Position numbers and translations under genes: made by a program. Under the pieces are notes generated by a model. The model was given only the letters and a program-made list of their open reading frames with translations, searched no databases and was not told the origin of the DNA. Positions 1 to 9,785 of a DNA stretch of 64,000 bases are shown one piece after another. Numbering within the stretch: the first letter of the stretch is position 1; the number at the start of each line of letters is the position of its first letter. Source of the DNA: Ctenosaura bakeri (Eukaryota > Chordata > Lepidosauria > Squamata > Iguanidae); contig CAOLHI010000078.1 of assembly GCA_948474755.1 (NCBI GenBank), forward strand, positions 558,001 through 622,000, written 5' to 3'.

Positions 1-1200
1 TTTCTGTGGATTATGACTGCAGCCAGGCTTTGCTGATCAGTTGAACAGATCTTGCTTTAGGTCCAAGGACTAATTAATACACTCTTGGAATTGCCACAGG
101 CTTAAGATATTATTTAATACTGTCCATCCTCTTTAGGCTTGTTCTGTAAGGACACAAAAACACATTAACACATTTATAAAAGCACTGAACCAACAAAACA
201 AATACTTGGTTACACTCCAGCATATTAATATTTGTTCTAGAGCCCTCGTACTCCCAAACTCAGGTTTTGATTTGTTTTGTTTGTTCGAGTTAATAGAGGG
301 TGCAACATACCATTATGCAGAATGAAGAATAAAATATTGTAAGCAACAACAGCTCCCATAATCCCTCATCACTGACTATGCTGGCTAGAACTGATAGGAG
401 TTCCAATCAAACAAAACGTAAAGGACCACACTTTCTGGCCCTATACTGTAAAGTAGAACAATTACTTTCTGTAATGAGCTAGGTGTTTTCAGGAATTGAA
501 GGCACACACAAAAAATATGCCAGATCCTTCGTTCTGAAAATAGTAAATCCAGAGATGTTCAAATTGTGCCTAAATGACATCTGCATCTAGTGCTCTTTGA
601 GGATTCTTGGTGTTGGGAACTGTGTGGTATAAGAAATTAAGGTGTGATGTAACTCCCTATCTATTTTGTAACTAGTTCTTCTAACTTTGGGTCAAGTGAG
701 CTTCAAACATTATTAAGGAAACATTTATATTTGTTACATTTATATTTATTATTAAGGAAACATTCAAACAATATTAAGGAAAGGTTAAATTCCGACTTGT
801 TTCAAATTTTCATCTTTAATATTTTAGTTTCAATTTTATATAAAATAAATCTATATTAATGTGTTGTTGACAGCTGATGTCCCCACAAACACTATTATTT
901 CTAAATATTCATTTTCACAGCACAGCACAGGAGAACTATGGCTCTTGCTCAGAGGTTTGCTATCTAAGCCTTAGATAGCAGGGACATCGATACCATCTTT
1001 AGGTGGCAACACCCTGCATTATTGGTTGAACATTCAGACAACAACCAGAAATGCAGAAAACATCCTGGGGAAGGCAGGAAACTTGACTTGCAGTCCTAGT
1101 CTCATTTTCACTGTTCATGCCTTAAGGAAGATAAAAGATGATGACCCTACTATAGATCTGAACTACAGCAAGAGACATTAGAGGACAGCAGATTCCATTA
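1..1200. other. Intergenic sequence without recognised features
   Basis: AT-rich sequence upstream of SEPTIN7. No open frame, splice-bounded conserved block or structured RNA is recognisable. A short local duplication of an ATTAAGGAAACATT-like phrase lies near 710-780. Confidence 0.5.
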
Positions 1201-1294
1201 TTCCTTGCCTAAGAAAACCCTATGAAATCCATGGGGTAGCTATAGGTCAACAGATGACTTGAAGGCACATGCATACAAACACACACACACACAC
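1201..1294 (+). repeat. SINE 3' tail ending in a CA repeat
   Basis: The phrases CCTAAGAAAACCCTATGAAA, CCATGGGGT and GATGACTTGAAGGCACA match the 3' tail of the 5S-type SINE at 47778-47982. It ends in a CA microsatellite (1279-1294), the usual terminus of RTE-mobilised SINEs. The head is not recognisable, so this is a truncated copy. Confidence 0.6.
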
Positions 1295-2480
1295 AACTTG
1301 AAGGCACCTATCAACAGCAAAAATTCCCCATTCTACCTTGGTCAGATGTTTGGGAACTACTTCTGAAAATCTTTTGTGTTGTGTTGATAGCTTCATATAG
1401 CTACAAGTGCTTGATGTAACTGTTTTATCCATATTGTGTACTGTGAGCCACAAGGCAGTTTAAAGTATGGTATTATATCTCTAAACTATTTTATATCACA
1501 TTTTCACTATGCCTAGGAATTCACAACTGAGGGGTTACACAGTCTATCCCCTTCTATTGAGAGTGAAAGAGAGATTTGCCACTAATGTTCTACTAGAGCT
1601 AAAACAAAACGCCCTTTTTTCACTTCAGACAATAAGTGTATGTGTGTGCCTCTCACGAAGATCGCATCATTGGATCATAATCTATCAAAGCCTCTTTCTT
1701 TAGCTAATTGAAGCATTGGATGTATACCAATTCAGTGCAGTAAACACACTACAGAACAAGAGAGGCTGGGTTTTTCCATTACAATTGTTCAGTATAAATT
1801 GTTTTGATATTTGCATGGGGTGAAATTTAACAATAACAATTCTTTTTGAATTAGTTTTGGTCTATACTGCGTTTTGAGTTGATAACCAACTAACGCATTT
1901 CAAAGCACAACTCATGGCCTAACTGCAAAAATGTCAGGGAAATATATATTAGGCCTCAACAAGCAATATATCCTCTAAGAGAATAATGTCGTTGGTGATA
2001 ATTAATGCCAACAGCCTGCAGCAGTTGTAATGCCAATGGCGCTAAGAGCTCTGCATACTTAATAAGACCATTACATCTCCCTTCAGTTTTGATGCTATGC
2101 TCATTTCTTAATGTATTTGTTTGATTTTAATACATGTATCTTATTGCATCCTGATCCTATCCATGCTTGTTTTGATAAAATCCCATAGAATTCAATAGAA
2201 CTTATTCCCAAGAAAATGTTTACATTAGTAACCTGATCCTTTGTGATAGTGATTGGAAATACCTCTACAATATAAAGAAATGTGCTAAACCTGTAAGAGA
2301 TGGAAATACCTATTTCTTAATGTTATTGCATGACAATTTAACTGTAACAAAAAGCCAAAAAGGAAAAAAATCACTCATGTTGAGTGATTATGTTTTTTGA
2401 CCACCAGCTACACCTTTCTAATGCTGCTGTGCTTTTCACTGTGATTTAGGAAATGTGGTTAATAGTGCTCATCAATACTT

Positions 2481-2637
2481 ACATCAATTACATCAATAAC
2501 TGACTTCTTTCTCTTCAGTTCTGACTGAAGTTTCTTCATTACTTGGAGCATGGTACATTATCAACCAAACCATTTTTGGAAGGGCTACAACAGTACATCC
2601 ATGGTCCTTCATGTAATTCTCATATGCATAATTCACC
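2481..2637 (-). other. Exon-like block on the minus strand, not identified
   Basis: On the minus strand a pyrimidine-rich tract ends in TTTCTCAG at 2638, and the block ends before GTAAGT at 2475-2480, so both splice consensus ends are present. One frame opens VNYAYENYMKDHGCTVVALP and continues KMVWLIMYHAPSNEETSVRT, then stops near the end. A second frame is open over the distal half, reading MKKLQSELKRKKSVIDVID. Neither frame is open throughout, so this is either a non-coding exon, a decayed exon, or chance. I do not recognise the family. Its position upstream of a CpG island on the opposite strand would fit a divergent transcript. Confidence 0.25.
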
Positions 2638-2884
2638 CTGAGAAACAAACAAACAAACAAACTATAATTTTCTGAATTTGCTTTTAAAACAGAGTATGTT
2701 CACAATAGCTTCCTTAAACAAAATATTCATGTATATATCAACAGATACAGGACATCTTGGTGGTATATTTTCTGTTCTCCTCCTGGCAAGCAAAGATCTT
2801 TTTATTTAGGCAGGTTTGGCTAAATGTTAAGACTTTGTTGCATGTGGTATGCTGTGCTTTTATCTTTTTTTTTTTAAATAAGTG

Positions 2885-3048
2885 TTATGGGCATACCTCG
2901 TTAATATGGCAAGTTAGGTTCCAGAATACCACAATAAAGCTAATATTGACTTAAGGCAAATCACATCCTTTTACTAGTGCGTATAAGCCTAATATGTATG
3001 TGTATATGTCTGCGTGTGTATATACACACACACATATATCATACATGC

Positions 3049-3091
<43 letters not shown>

Positions 3092-3110
3092 CACTGTCAT
3101 TTATTAAGTG
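2885..3110. mobile_element. Mariner-like DNA transposon remnant
   Basis: The phrases GGCATACCTCGTTAATAT, AGGTTCCAGAATACCACAAT and AAAGCTAATATTGACTTAAG resemble the terminal region of an old vertebrate mariner family (GGTTCCAGACCACCGCAATA type). The opposite end was not found. A TAGA microsatellite occupies its distal part. Subfamily not assigned. Confidence 0.45.
3050..3091. repeat. (TAGA)n microsatellite
   Basis: About ten perfect tandem TAGA units, preceded by alternating TG/CA tracts at 3000-3040. Likely polymorphic in length. Confidence 0.95.
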
Positions 3111-3486
3111 TGAAAAATAGCACTAGGCTGAAAAAAAAAGCACTGAAAAGATAAAAATAATAAATTTTAAAAATTCCAGAATATGACACTGAGACTGGAA
3201 GTGCACAAATGTTGTAAACAAATTAAGCATGGGTAACAAAACACGGCTGTACTATATAACTGAAAAGCAAAAATCAAAGTGCCTTAAAACAAGGTAAGTT
3301 TGTAGTTATGTTTTAAACTGTTTTAACTTTCTGCTTTTAATAGAATTGTTTGTTTAACAGGTTTTTAACTTTTGTATAATGAGATTTTAGTTGTACTTTG
3401 CTTTGTTTGTAACCTGCTATGGGTCCCACATTCGTAGAAACGTGGAATATACAATTAATGAATAAACAAGAGAAGACCACTGAAAG

Positions 3487-4296
3487 TAGGGATGGGACGA
3501 ATCCAGAATTTTCTGAATCCTTGGAAGGTTCTGGGAATCCACGAATCTCATCAATCTTTCGAATCCTTTTTTTAAAGCAAGGGAAAGAAGGATAATCTTG
3601 GGCAAGACAGACTCTCTCAGCCTCAGCAAAAGCCTAGGCAAAGGCAAACTTTCCTCTGAAGAAATCTGACCAGGACAATTGTCATAGTTTTGCCTCAGGA
3701 TCTCCCCAGATTGAAAATGACATGAAGGCCCTTTCTACACAGACAGGAAAATGTGGATTAATCCCACATTTTCCTGCCTGTGTAAACAGGGCCACATACT
3801 ATAGTAGAAAGATAACACAGGTCAAAACTGGCTTTTCTTTGTATAGCTCCTTATGGCATTCTGGGGTTTGTAGTTTGATGATGCACCAGCACACTTTGGC
3901 AGAAAAGGCTGTGACACCTTGTAAAACTCCAAACCCCAGAATTGTGTCTGAAAGAGAGCTATGCAAAGGAATCTTTCAGCTGTCCTTGAAATCTCAAGCC
4001 TGTACCTTCCAGTCAAGTGCTAAACTTAAATATTAAATGTTCAATTTAAATATCTTAGAATACAACCCTAGATGTAATTTCTGAAATTGTTAGCAAAGGT
4101 CATTATTACTCCAAGGGAAAACTCAACTACTTGCCATCTCCCTTTGTGTATCTGGTCTCCCAGGTTTTCAGGCATCACAGTCTCCAAGAAACTATTTGGT
4201 TAGTGGATTTGAAATATTCAGTTTGCCTATTTTGGCACAGGGATTCGGATTCACAAATCTCAAATCCTTCCCTAGGATTCGGTTGGCCCACCCCTA
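3487..4296. mobile_element. Complete nonautonomous hAT-like transposon with 8-bp target duplication
   Basis: The element begins TAGGGATGGGACGAATCC and ends in the inverse, GGATTCGGTTGGCCCACCCCTA. It is flanked on both sides by the same eight bases, ACTGAAAG (3479-3486 and 4297-4304). An 8-bp duplication with short TIRs starting TAGGG is diagnostic of the hAT superfamily. Subterminal GAATCC/GGATTC motifs are repeated inside each end, as in hAT transposase-binding regions. No transposase frame is present; the open frames inside are short and unrelated to hAT. It also contains a near-perfect hairpin (3727-3793) and an inner inverted pair around 3852-3943. Confidence 0.85.
3727..3793. repeat. Near-perfect 67-bp hairpin (palindromic MITE)
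   Basis: The left arm GGCCCTTTCTACACAGACAG followed by GAAAATGTGG pairs with its inverse at 3762-3793 around an ATTAATC loop. Mismatches are few. It lies inside the hAT element, so it is a nested insertion or an internal part of that family. Confidence 0.8.
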
Positions 4297-4407
4297 ACTG
4301 AAAGCAAAATAGCACAGCACTAACAGAACTACTCCAGGCACAAAAGTTACATGCTGTGTATGAATTTATGTCCATGGACCCTCTGTATAGGAAGCCCCCA
4401 ACTTTTA

Positions 4408-4457
4408 TTTGACAACTCACTTTTTTGACACCTCCAAATTAAGAACAAATTCTATTA
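4408..4457 (+). repeat. 50-bp dispersed repeat, copy 1
   Basis: The segment starting TTTGACAACTCACTTTTTTG and ending ACAAATTCTATTA recurs with few changes at 5604-5655, where it lies between the arms of a Harbinger-like MITE. Origin unknown. Confidence 0.75.
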
Positions 4458-4498
4458 ATTCAACAAAGGTTCCACTCTTTCATTGGTTATTCTCACCT

Positions 4499-4618
4499 AA
4501 GGAGGCTCACTTGGGGAACCACTTGCGCACATGCTGCTAGCAAAAGGGGAGAAGGCACTAAACTGTTTTGAGACTTTGCAAGCAGCGTGCATGCTGTCAG
4601 TAACAAGTGAGCCTCCTT
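4499..4618. repeat. Inverted-repeat element with 15-bp perfect ends
   Basis: AAGGAGGCTCACTTG at 4499-4513 is exactly inverted at 4604-4618. The 120-bp unit contains a second imperfect inverted pair around the GCATGCTG motifs. This is the layout of a small MITE, but no target duplication or family could be assigned. Confidence 0.55.
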
Positions 4619-5504
4619 ATATCCTTCATCCAGTTCTATTTTCTGATAGTGCTCCACCTGTCAGATAAGTGGGGGAAGCCTGTAGTTGTAATGCTATGGT
4701 TCTACTTTTCTTGCCATGGTTGCATCCTGTGGCTTGTAATATGGTGAGGCACTACAGCTTTCTGGTTGAGAATTCCATATACCTCTCCTTGTAGTGAAAA
4801 TCCTGGGACAGAGCCATGGCAGTTAAAATGGAAACATAGTGCTATAATGCTTAGCGCTGTAATTGTGTTGTGTGCAAGCGTCCCAATTAAATTAAATATA
4901 CACAATATGTAGACCAATATGTACACCAGTCCTTCAGATATTTTGGACTTCAACCGAAGCCCAAGCCCACATAACTAACAAGGGGCTATTTTGTGAGGAC
5001 CACCGGTTAGAACCACTGCCAGTGCAGAGTAGCAGCAAAAGATGTTCCACTGAACCACAAAGGGCCAGATGGCAATACTGCATTTATTAAAAAGGTACCA
5101 CAGTTTAAATAGGCCAAAACCAAAATTTTATTATATTTATTAAGTGATATAGCAAGGGTGAGAACGCACTGTGCTGGCTACAGCTGCTGAGATGCCTTTC
5201 AGCAACCTTTGTAGGGAGAAAGCACTCACCTCAGTGGCTGAGACTGAACTGAAGCTAAAATGACACATTATTATTACTCAGGTTGCAGACCCATACAAGC
5301 TTATTGCTCGCATTGAAGTAATATGAGGCTGACCGTTAGGATCCCCCTCTCTCTACCCGCGTGTTTGCCTTGGAACATGGGAATCGTGTGAACTGTGCGC
5401 ACTCAGTGACAAGATGGGGAGGGTTTTAGCTGTCGGGTGTGCGAGAAGGGACTGTGCATTACATCCCTGATACAAGAAAAGGCAAGCAAGGAACAGTCTT
5501 CTAA

Positions 5505-5753
5505 GGCCATTTCCGCACTAGACGGTTATAGCACTATTATTCCACTTTCAACATCCTATGGAATCCTGGGGTTTGCAGTTGGGGGGGGGCTTTGAAGAGG
5601 GCCTTTGACAACTCACTCTTTTGACACTTCCAAATTAAGCACAAAATCCATTAAGGGGCCTTTGAGGCCTCTCCCTAAACTGCACACCCCAGGATTCCAT
5701 AGGATGTTGAAGGTGGAATAATAGCGCTATAACCGTCTAGTGCGGAAACGGCC
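5505..5753. mobile_element. Harbinger-like MITE, family A, copy 1
   Basis: The ends GGCCATTTCCGCACTAGACG and its inverse, ending GTGCGGAAACGGCC, are flanked by TAA on both sides (5502-5504 and 5754-5756). Three-base TWA duplications are typical of PIF/Harbinger. The inverted arms run far inward with the phrases CCACTTTCAACATCCTATGG and AATCCTGGGG. Between the arms sits the 50-bp repeat shared with 4408-4457. Other copies are at 8591-8790 and 26303-29598. Confidence 0.85.
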
Positions 5754-6179
5754 TAAGCCTGTCATTTGAGCGAGCCTTACTCCAAGGCATCTTCGTCTAA
5801 CAGCAACCTCCAGCCTCCTGAACGCGCCCTCTCCACGCACGACCGTCTCCAACTGGCACCCTTCCGCTGTGCTTCCACCACCTTCTTCGGCACAGAAACT
5901 CCCTGGACCCTTCTATCTGCTCGCTACTCCCCCGGCTCCTCGCGCTGTTTGCGTTAGCCGATGCTCCAAACTATGAAAGGCCTCTCTACAAGAATAGCTC
6001 GTCTGCCGTAAAACTTGCGCAGCAACCTCGTCAGCCATTTTTGATATGGGCAAAAGAGCCTCCGTTTCTTCAGCAGCCAGCTTCTCAACTCTAAGACATC
6101 ACAGCTCGTCAGTCTAAAAATTAACGCATACATGTTAGTGAAACCCACAAGCACGCAATTGCCTACTCTTCTGTCACAG

Positions 6180-7350
6180 AAGTAACAAACTTAATGATGG
6201 AGGGAAATACCCGGACTAAAAATGGCGGAAACGGCATTTGCCGTTGCGAGCGAAAGCGGGCGTAGAGAAAGGCGGCAGCGCCGTCAGCGGCGAAACAGAT
6301 TAACAAGGGCGGGGTGGGAACGGCAGTGGAATAGAAAGGAGTCTCGCGACATCTGACGCGAGGCCGGAAGAGGCTGCGGGCGGGGAATAAGCGGAGCGTA
6401 CCCGCCCGCTGAGTCCCTCATCAGTACGTGTGCGTAGGTGTCCCTGCGCCGCTGGGCAGTTACGCTGCGAAGTCGGCGTAGGGGGCTTTGGAGAATCTAC
6501 AGGGCGGTAGCAGCAGCAGCAGCAGCAAAAGTACCACCACCCTCAGAGGAGGGAGGGGGCATTCCGCTCCGCGCCGCCACGGCTGAGGGGGAGGAACGTC
6601 AGCAATAACTGCCGCCGCTTCTGCCGCCAGCGCCATGGGTGAGTCTCCATCCCGGGCTGCTCTTCCGCCGCGGCGGAACGCGGGAGAGGGGGAGGAAGCG
6701 CCGGCTGGGGCGGGGGCCGTGACAGTTGGGAAGGGAGCCGGGTCCCCCGTCCGCTCTGGGGCTGCTCCGGCGTCTTGCCTCCCCGGCGCTGGCTTCCGTG
6801 ACGGCGGAGGCTCGAGCGGGGACCGTGCCACCGCCTCACCCCGCGTTTCCTGCCCGCCCGCTCGCGGGGGTTCGCGCGCCGCCGCCTCTCGCTCGTGCAG
6901 CCGGCAGTTGGGCGAAACCACGACTACACCCGCTCCCTCATGAGGAGGGGGCTTAAGCCCTGCGGGGCAGGCGACCCTCGACTCGCCGCCTTCAGCCCCC
7001 CCCCTTCGACAGCCTCATAATCCCCTTTTTCCTCAGCGGTCCCCCCCCCCGGGGCCAGGCGCAGAAGACTTTCCTTTGAGCCCCCTAAAACCCCTCAGTT
7101 CGCGTTCAGCTTCGTCTCCCGCCCTTCGCCTTTCTCCTCACTCCGCTTTCGGCGCTGGCCGTTACAGCCTCCTCGCCCTCACTGAGAGGGAGCAATGCTG
7201 GCCCGCAGTCCCGCCGCGCTCGCTCGAGCTCGCTCTCCCCCTCCCTCCTCCTCGCGCGCTCCCCATTTCCTGCGTCTTCCTTTTACAGCGGGCTTCTTTC
7301 AGCCGCGCTCGCTCTTCCCCCTCCCCGCCTTGCCCTTTTTTCTTTTTTTT
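6180..7350 (+). promoter_or_regulatory. SEPTIN7: CpG-island promoter, 5'UTR and start of intron 1 of SEPTIN7
   Basis: This is the only long GC- and CpG-rich stretch in the window and it surrounds the apparent first exon of SEPTIN7. Visible candidate sites are a YY1-like AAAATGGCGG at 6218-6228, a GC box GGGCGGGG at 6307-6314 and an ETS-like CCGGAAG at 6364-6370. No TATA box is apparent, as is usual for housekeeping promoters. A short CAG run lies at 6510-6527 in the presumed 5'UTR. The transcription start cannot be placed exactly; I expect it between about 6300 and 6500. CpG islands of this kind often fire in both directions, and a divergent non-coding transcript is known next to human SEPTIN7, so the minus strand upstream may also be transcribed (inference). 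Confidence 0.85.
6635..6638 (+). CDS. SEPTIN7: SEPTIN7 exon 1, coding tip (ATG plus one base)
   Basis: The ATG at 6635 lies in a good Kozak context (GCGCCATGG) and is followed after one base by a strong donor, G|GTGAGT, at 6639. Reading upstream in the same frame meets a TGA about 60 bases earlier with no ATG between, so this is the only usable start in the exon. It corresponds to the internal methionine of the longer mammalian septin-7 N-terminus, where some isoforms also begin. The first coding exon therefore supplies only Met and the first base of the next codon. The exon ends in phase 1, whereas exon 2 opens in phase 0; a direct join would run Met-Ala-Thr-Glu-Lys-Ser and stop. The start site or the splicing is therefore not fully explained by this sequence (see findings). 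Confidence 0.6.
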
Positions 7351-8590
7351 CTTTTTAATGCAGTAAAACCCAAACGCTCCGAACAGGAAGCCCTCCATGC
7401 TGTCTTCTCCTTCCCTGCCCTCTTTCTCCCGGCCCTATCCCGTTTTAAGCGCTCCCGCCTCCCCCAGAAAACTGGGAGAGATGGAATTTGCTAGAGGGAT
7501 TGAAGGAGCTTTGGAAATACGCAGGAGACGGGCGGAAGGGAAGGAGAAGCCCCAGCACAGGAAAGAGGAAGGGCAGCAAGGAAGGTATATTGGGAAGCAT
7601 CGGGGGTCTGGACACGCTGCAGTCTGTTCTCTTTCTCCAGGGTGCTCTCGGCTCCTGTACATAAAAGCTTGTTGAAATCTAGAAGGGCTTTATTTGGGAG
7701 GGAGTCTGTTAGATGTGTTTTAAGATTTGGAGGGTGATTTCGCTCTTGTTGTCTGGTCACACCCTGGAAGAGCACTCTGGAGATATTATTGTGTGTGTGG
7801 GCGCAGCCATATCGCAGATTTGAATCTACTGAAAAGGGTGGTAGATTTCAGTCCGGCTACACAAGACCTTAAAAAAGAAGGTTTTTAAAGAGCAATCAGA
7901 CCATAGGACTGAAAGGTGATAATTCCACGTTCAAAGGAATAAGTGGAGAGTTGTGATTAATTGTGATTTAAGTGATTGTTTTTCTAAGTATAGAAGGATG
8001 GCATGTGTAATACCTTTGCATGTTTCAAGCATTGCGTTACACACAGTTCCTAAGGGACATACATGATTGTGGTGTGATTAACTCAGCTGTATCTCAAACA
8101 TGTTGTTGGAAAAACTGTGCCAATTTTTCGTGATTGCTTGCTGCGTTGCACAGAACGAAAAGCATGATCCTGTGCCGGTATAGTTGAGATTGAGTCTTGA
8201 GTGAGTCTATTTTAAGTATGGCCTGGATCCAGCACTACCTCTTGAAGTCAGTATTTTCACATCTATATTTTGAAAGTACACTGTGGTGATGGGAATAGTG
8301 GACTTCATTAAGAGCTAAGTCCTCATGGTCCTGTGGAGTGCATTATGAGTTCTCATTGTTGGATGCACAGTTGTTATATTACTTTAACTGTTAAAATGTA
8401 TAGTATAGAACAGTTTTCTGTATGAGTGGATTCAGAATGTTCTTACACCAAGTTCTTCAGTTCCTTGGAATTTCTTTTCCTAATAACCATATTAACAAAG
8501 CTATTAATATGCAAGCCCTAAATGAAATCCTATCTTAAGTAATGTTTGGGTTTGACTCATTGAAATCTGTGGACCTGTAATCATGACTAA

Positions 8591-8790
8591 GGCCATTTCT
8601 GCACTACACTGTTATAGTGCTATTATTCCACTTTCAACAGCCCGTGGAATTCTGGGGGTTGTAGTTTACTGAGGCCAAAAAGCTCTCTGGCTGAGAATTT
8701 TAGATGCCCCTCCCAACTACAAACCCCAGGATTCCAGAGGGTGTTGAAAATGAAATAATAGCACCATAACAGTCAGTGTGGAAACGGTCC
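8591..8790. mobile_element. Harbinger-like MITE, family A, copy 2
   Basis: Same ends and inner phrases as the 5505 copy (GGCCATTTCTGCACTACACT, CCACTTTCAACAGCC, ACAAACCCCAGGATTCCAGA). The right end is eroded (GGTCC instead of GGCC), so the target duplication is no longer clear. It lacks the 50-bp internal insert of copy 1. Confidence 0.8.
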
Positions 8791-9344
8791 AAGTTTTGTC
8801 CCTAGATTTTAGCCCTATCTAGAGAAGACTTTTGAAATGAGTGGAATTTGTTAATCGTAACTAACAAGTCCCATTGATTTCTTTATGTCTACTCTTGGTC
8901 AAATTAACATTGGATATAGCCCATAGTCCTAAAAAAACCCCACAAGTATAAATTTAAACAAAATAACACTGAAAAATCGCACAAATCCAATTAGTTATTT
9001 GGAAATGTGTAGGAAGCCTTGGACAGTAAGTGATCATTATAAATGCTTATCTGTTAATGGCATAGCATCACATTTGCTTTCATGGCCAGTTTTTAAAATT
9101 TGATGGAAAATTTATTTTCCACTCATCATTTTGAGTTCATATACATTCTAGCAGAAGAAAAACCATATACATGTATTCCTTGCTATTTGACATATGGATG
9201 TGCAAACTGTGGGGAATAAGATTGTATAAAAATTGCACCAGTGTTGACCAAATAATATAATATTTAAGTAAGAGCAGCCCTCAGATATTTTTCTGATTGT
9301 GTACATTCCAAACCTGGTTAAATTTGTTTTTCATAATTTATACT

Positions 9345-9785
9345 GTACAGTACCTTGCAGAAGTATTCCTCTCCTTTGACTCTTCCACTTTTTCTTTGTT
9401 GCAATGTGGAATTGAAATGTATTTAACTGACGTTGTAATCACTTGATGTATACAACATATTCAAGAATGTGAAGGTGCAAAATATTTTGTATTGTGGCAG
9501 TTCTGGAGAAAATGTTTTTCTGTCAACAAGGGATATGGAACTGGGGCAGAGTTTCAATTTCCAGTAGAACAGTGTCCCTAAACACACAGTGAAAGCAACA
9601 GTGGAGTGTTTTAAAAACAAGAACCTGCCTATTTCAGTGTGGCCCAATCAAAGCCCAAACCAGAATCTGAGGAAGAATCAAAGATCCAGATACACAAAGC
9701 TGATAGAGACCAATTGTAGAAATCTTGCAGTTGTAATTGCTGCCCAAGGTGCTTATGCCAAGTATTGACTGAGGGGCAGAGAACA
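9345..9785 (+). mobile_element. Dead Tc1/mariner (Tc1-like) transposon, transposase 3' part
   Basis: The left end carries CAGTACCTTGCAGAAGTATT, the terminal phrase of many Tc1-like elements. From about 9530 the translation, read across breaks, gives GQSFNFQ*NSVPKHTVKATV and WPNQSPNQNL, and later AVVIAAQGAYAKY. These match the Tc1 transposase segment around the second catalytic aspartate and the C-terminus. A stop falls in the catalytic stretch and the aspartate is lost. The middle of the element is deleted, giving about 440 bp against a usual 1.6 kb. It cannot encode an active enzyme. Confidence 0.75.

Noticed and set aside
3722..4036. 104-codon frame as a gene
   Set aside because: It lies wholly inside a nonautonomous hAT element and crosses its palindrome; no domain recognised.
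1..6180. HERPUD2, the neighbour upstream of SEPTIN7 in mammals, on the minus strand
   Set aside because: No frame here matches a ubiquitin-like or other HERPUD2 segment; in mammals the gene lies well over this distance away.
6460..6943. Long GC-rich open frames on both strands across the CpG island
   Set aside because: Pro/Arg/Ala-rich readings are expected from GC-rich promoter DNA; no homology, and the region contains the SEPTIN7 5'UTR and donor site.
7076..7775. Several 75-99 codon frames on both strands in early intron 1
   Set aside because: Low-complexity composition and a pyrimidine-rich tract explain them; no splice or domain support.
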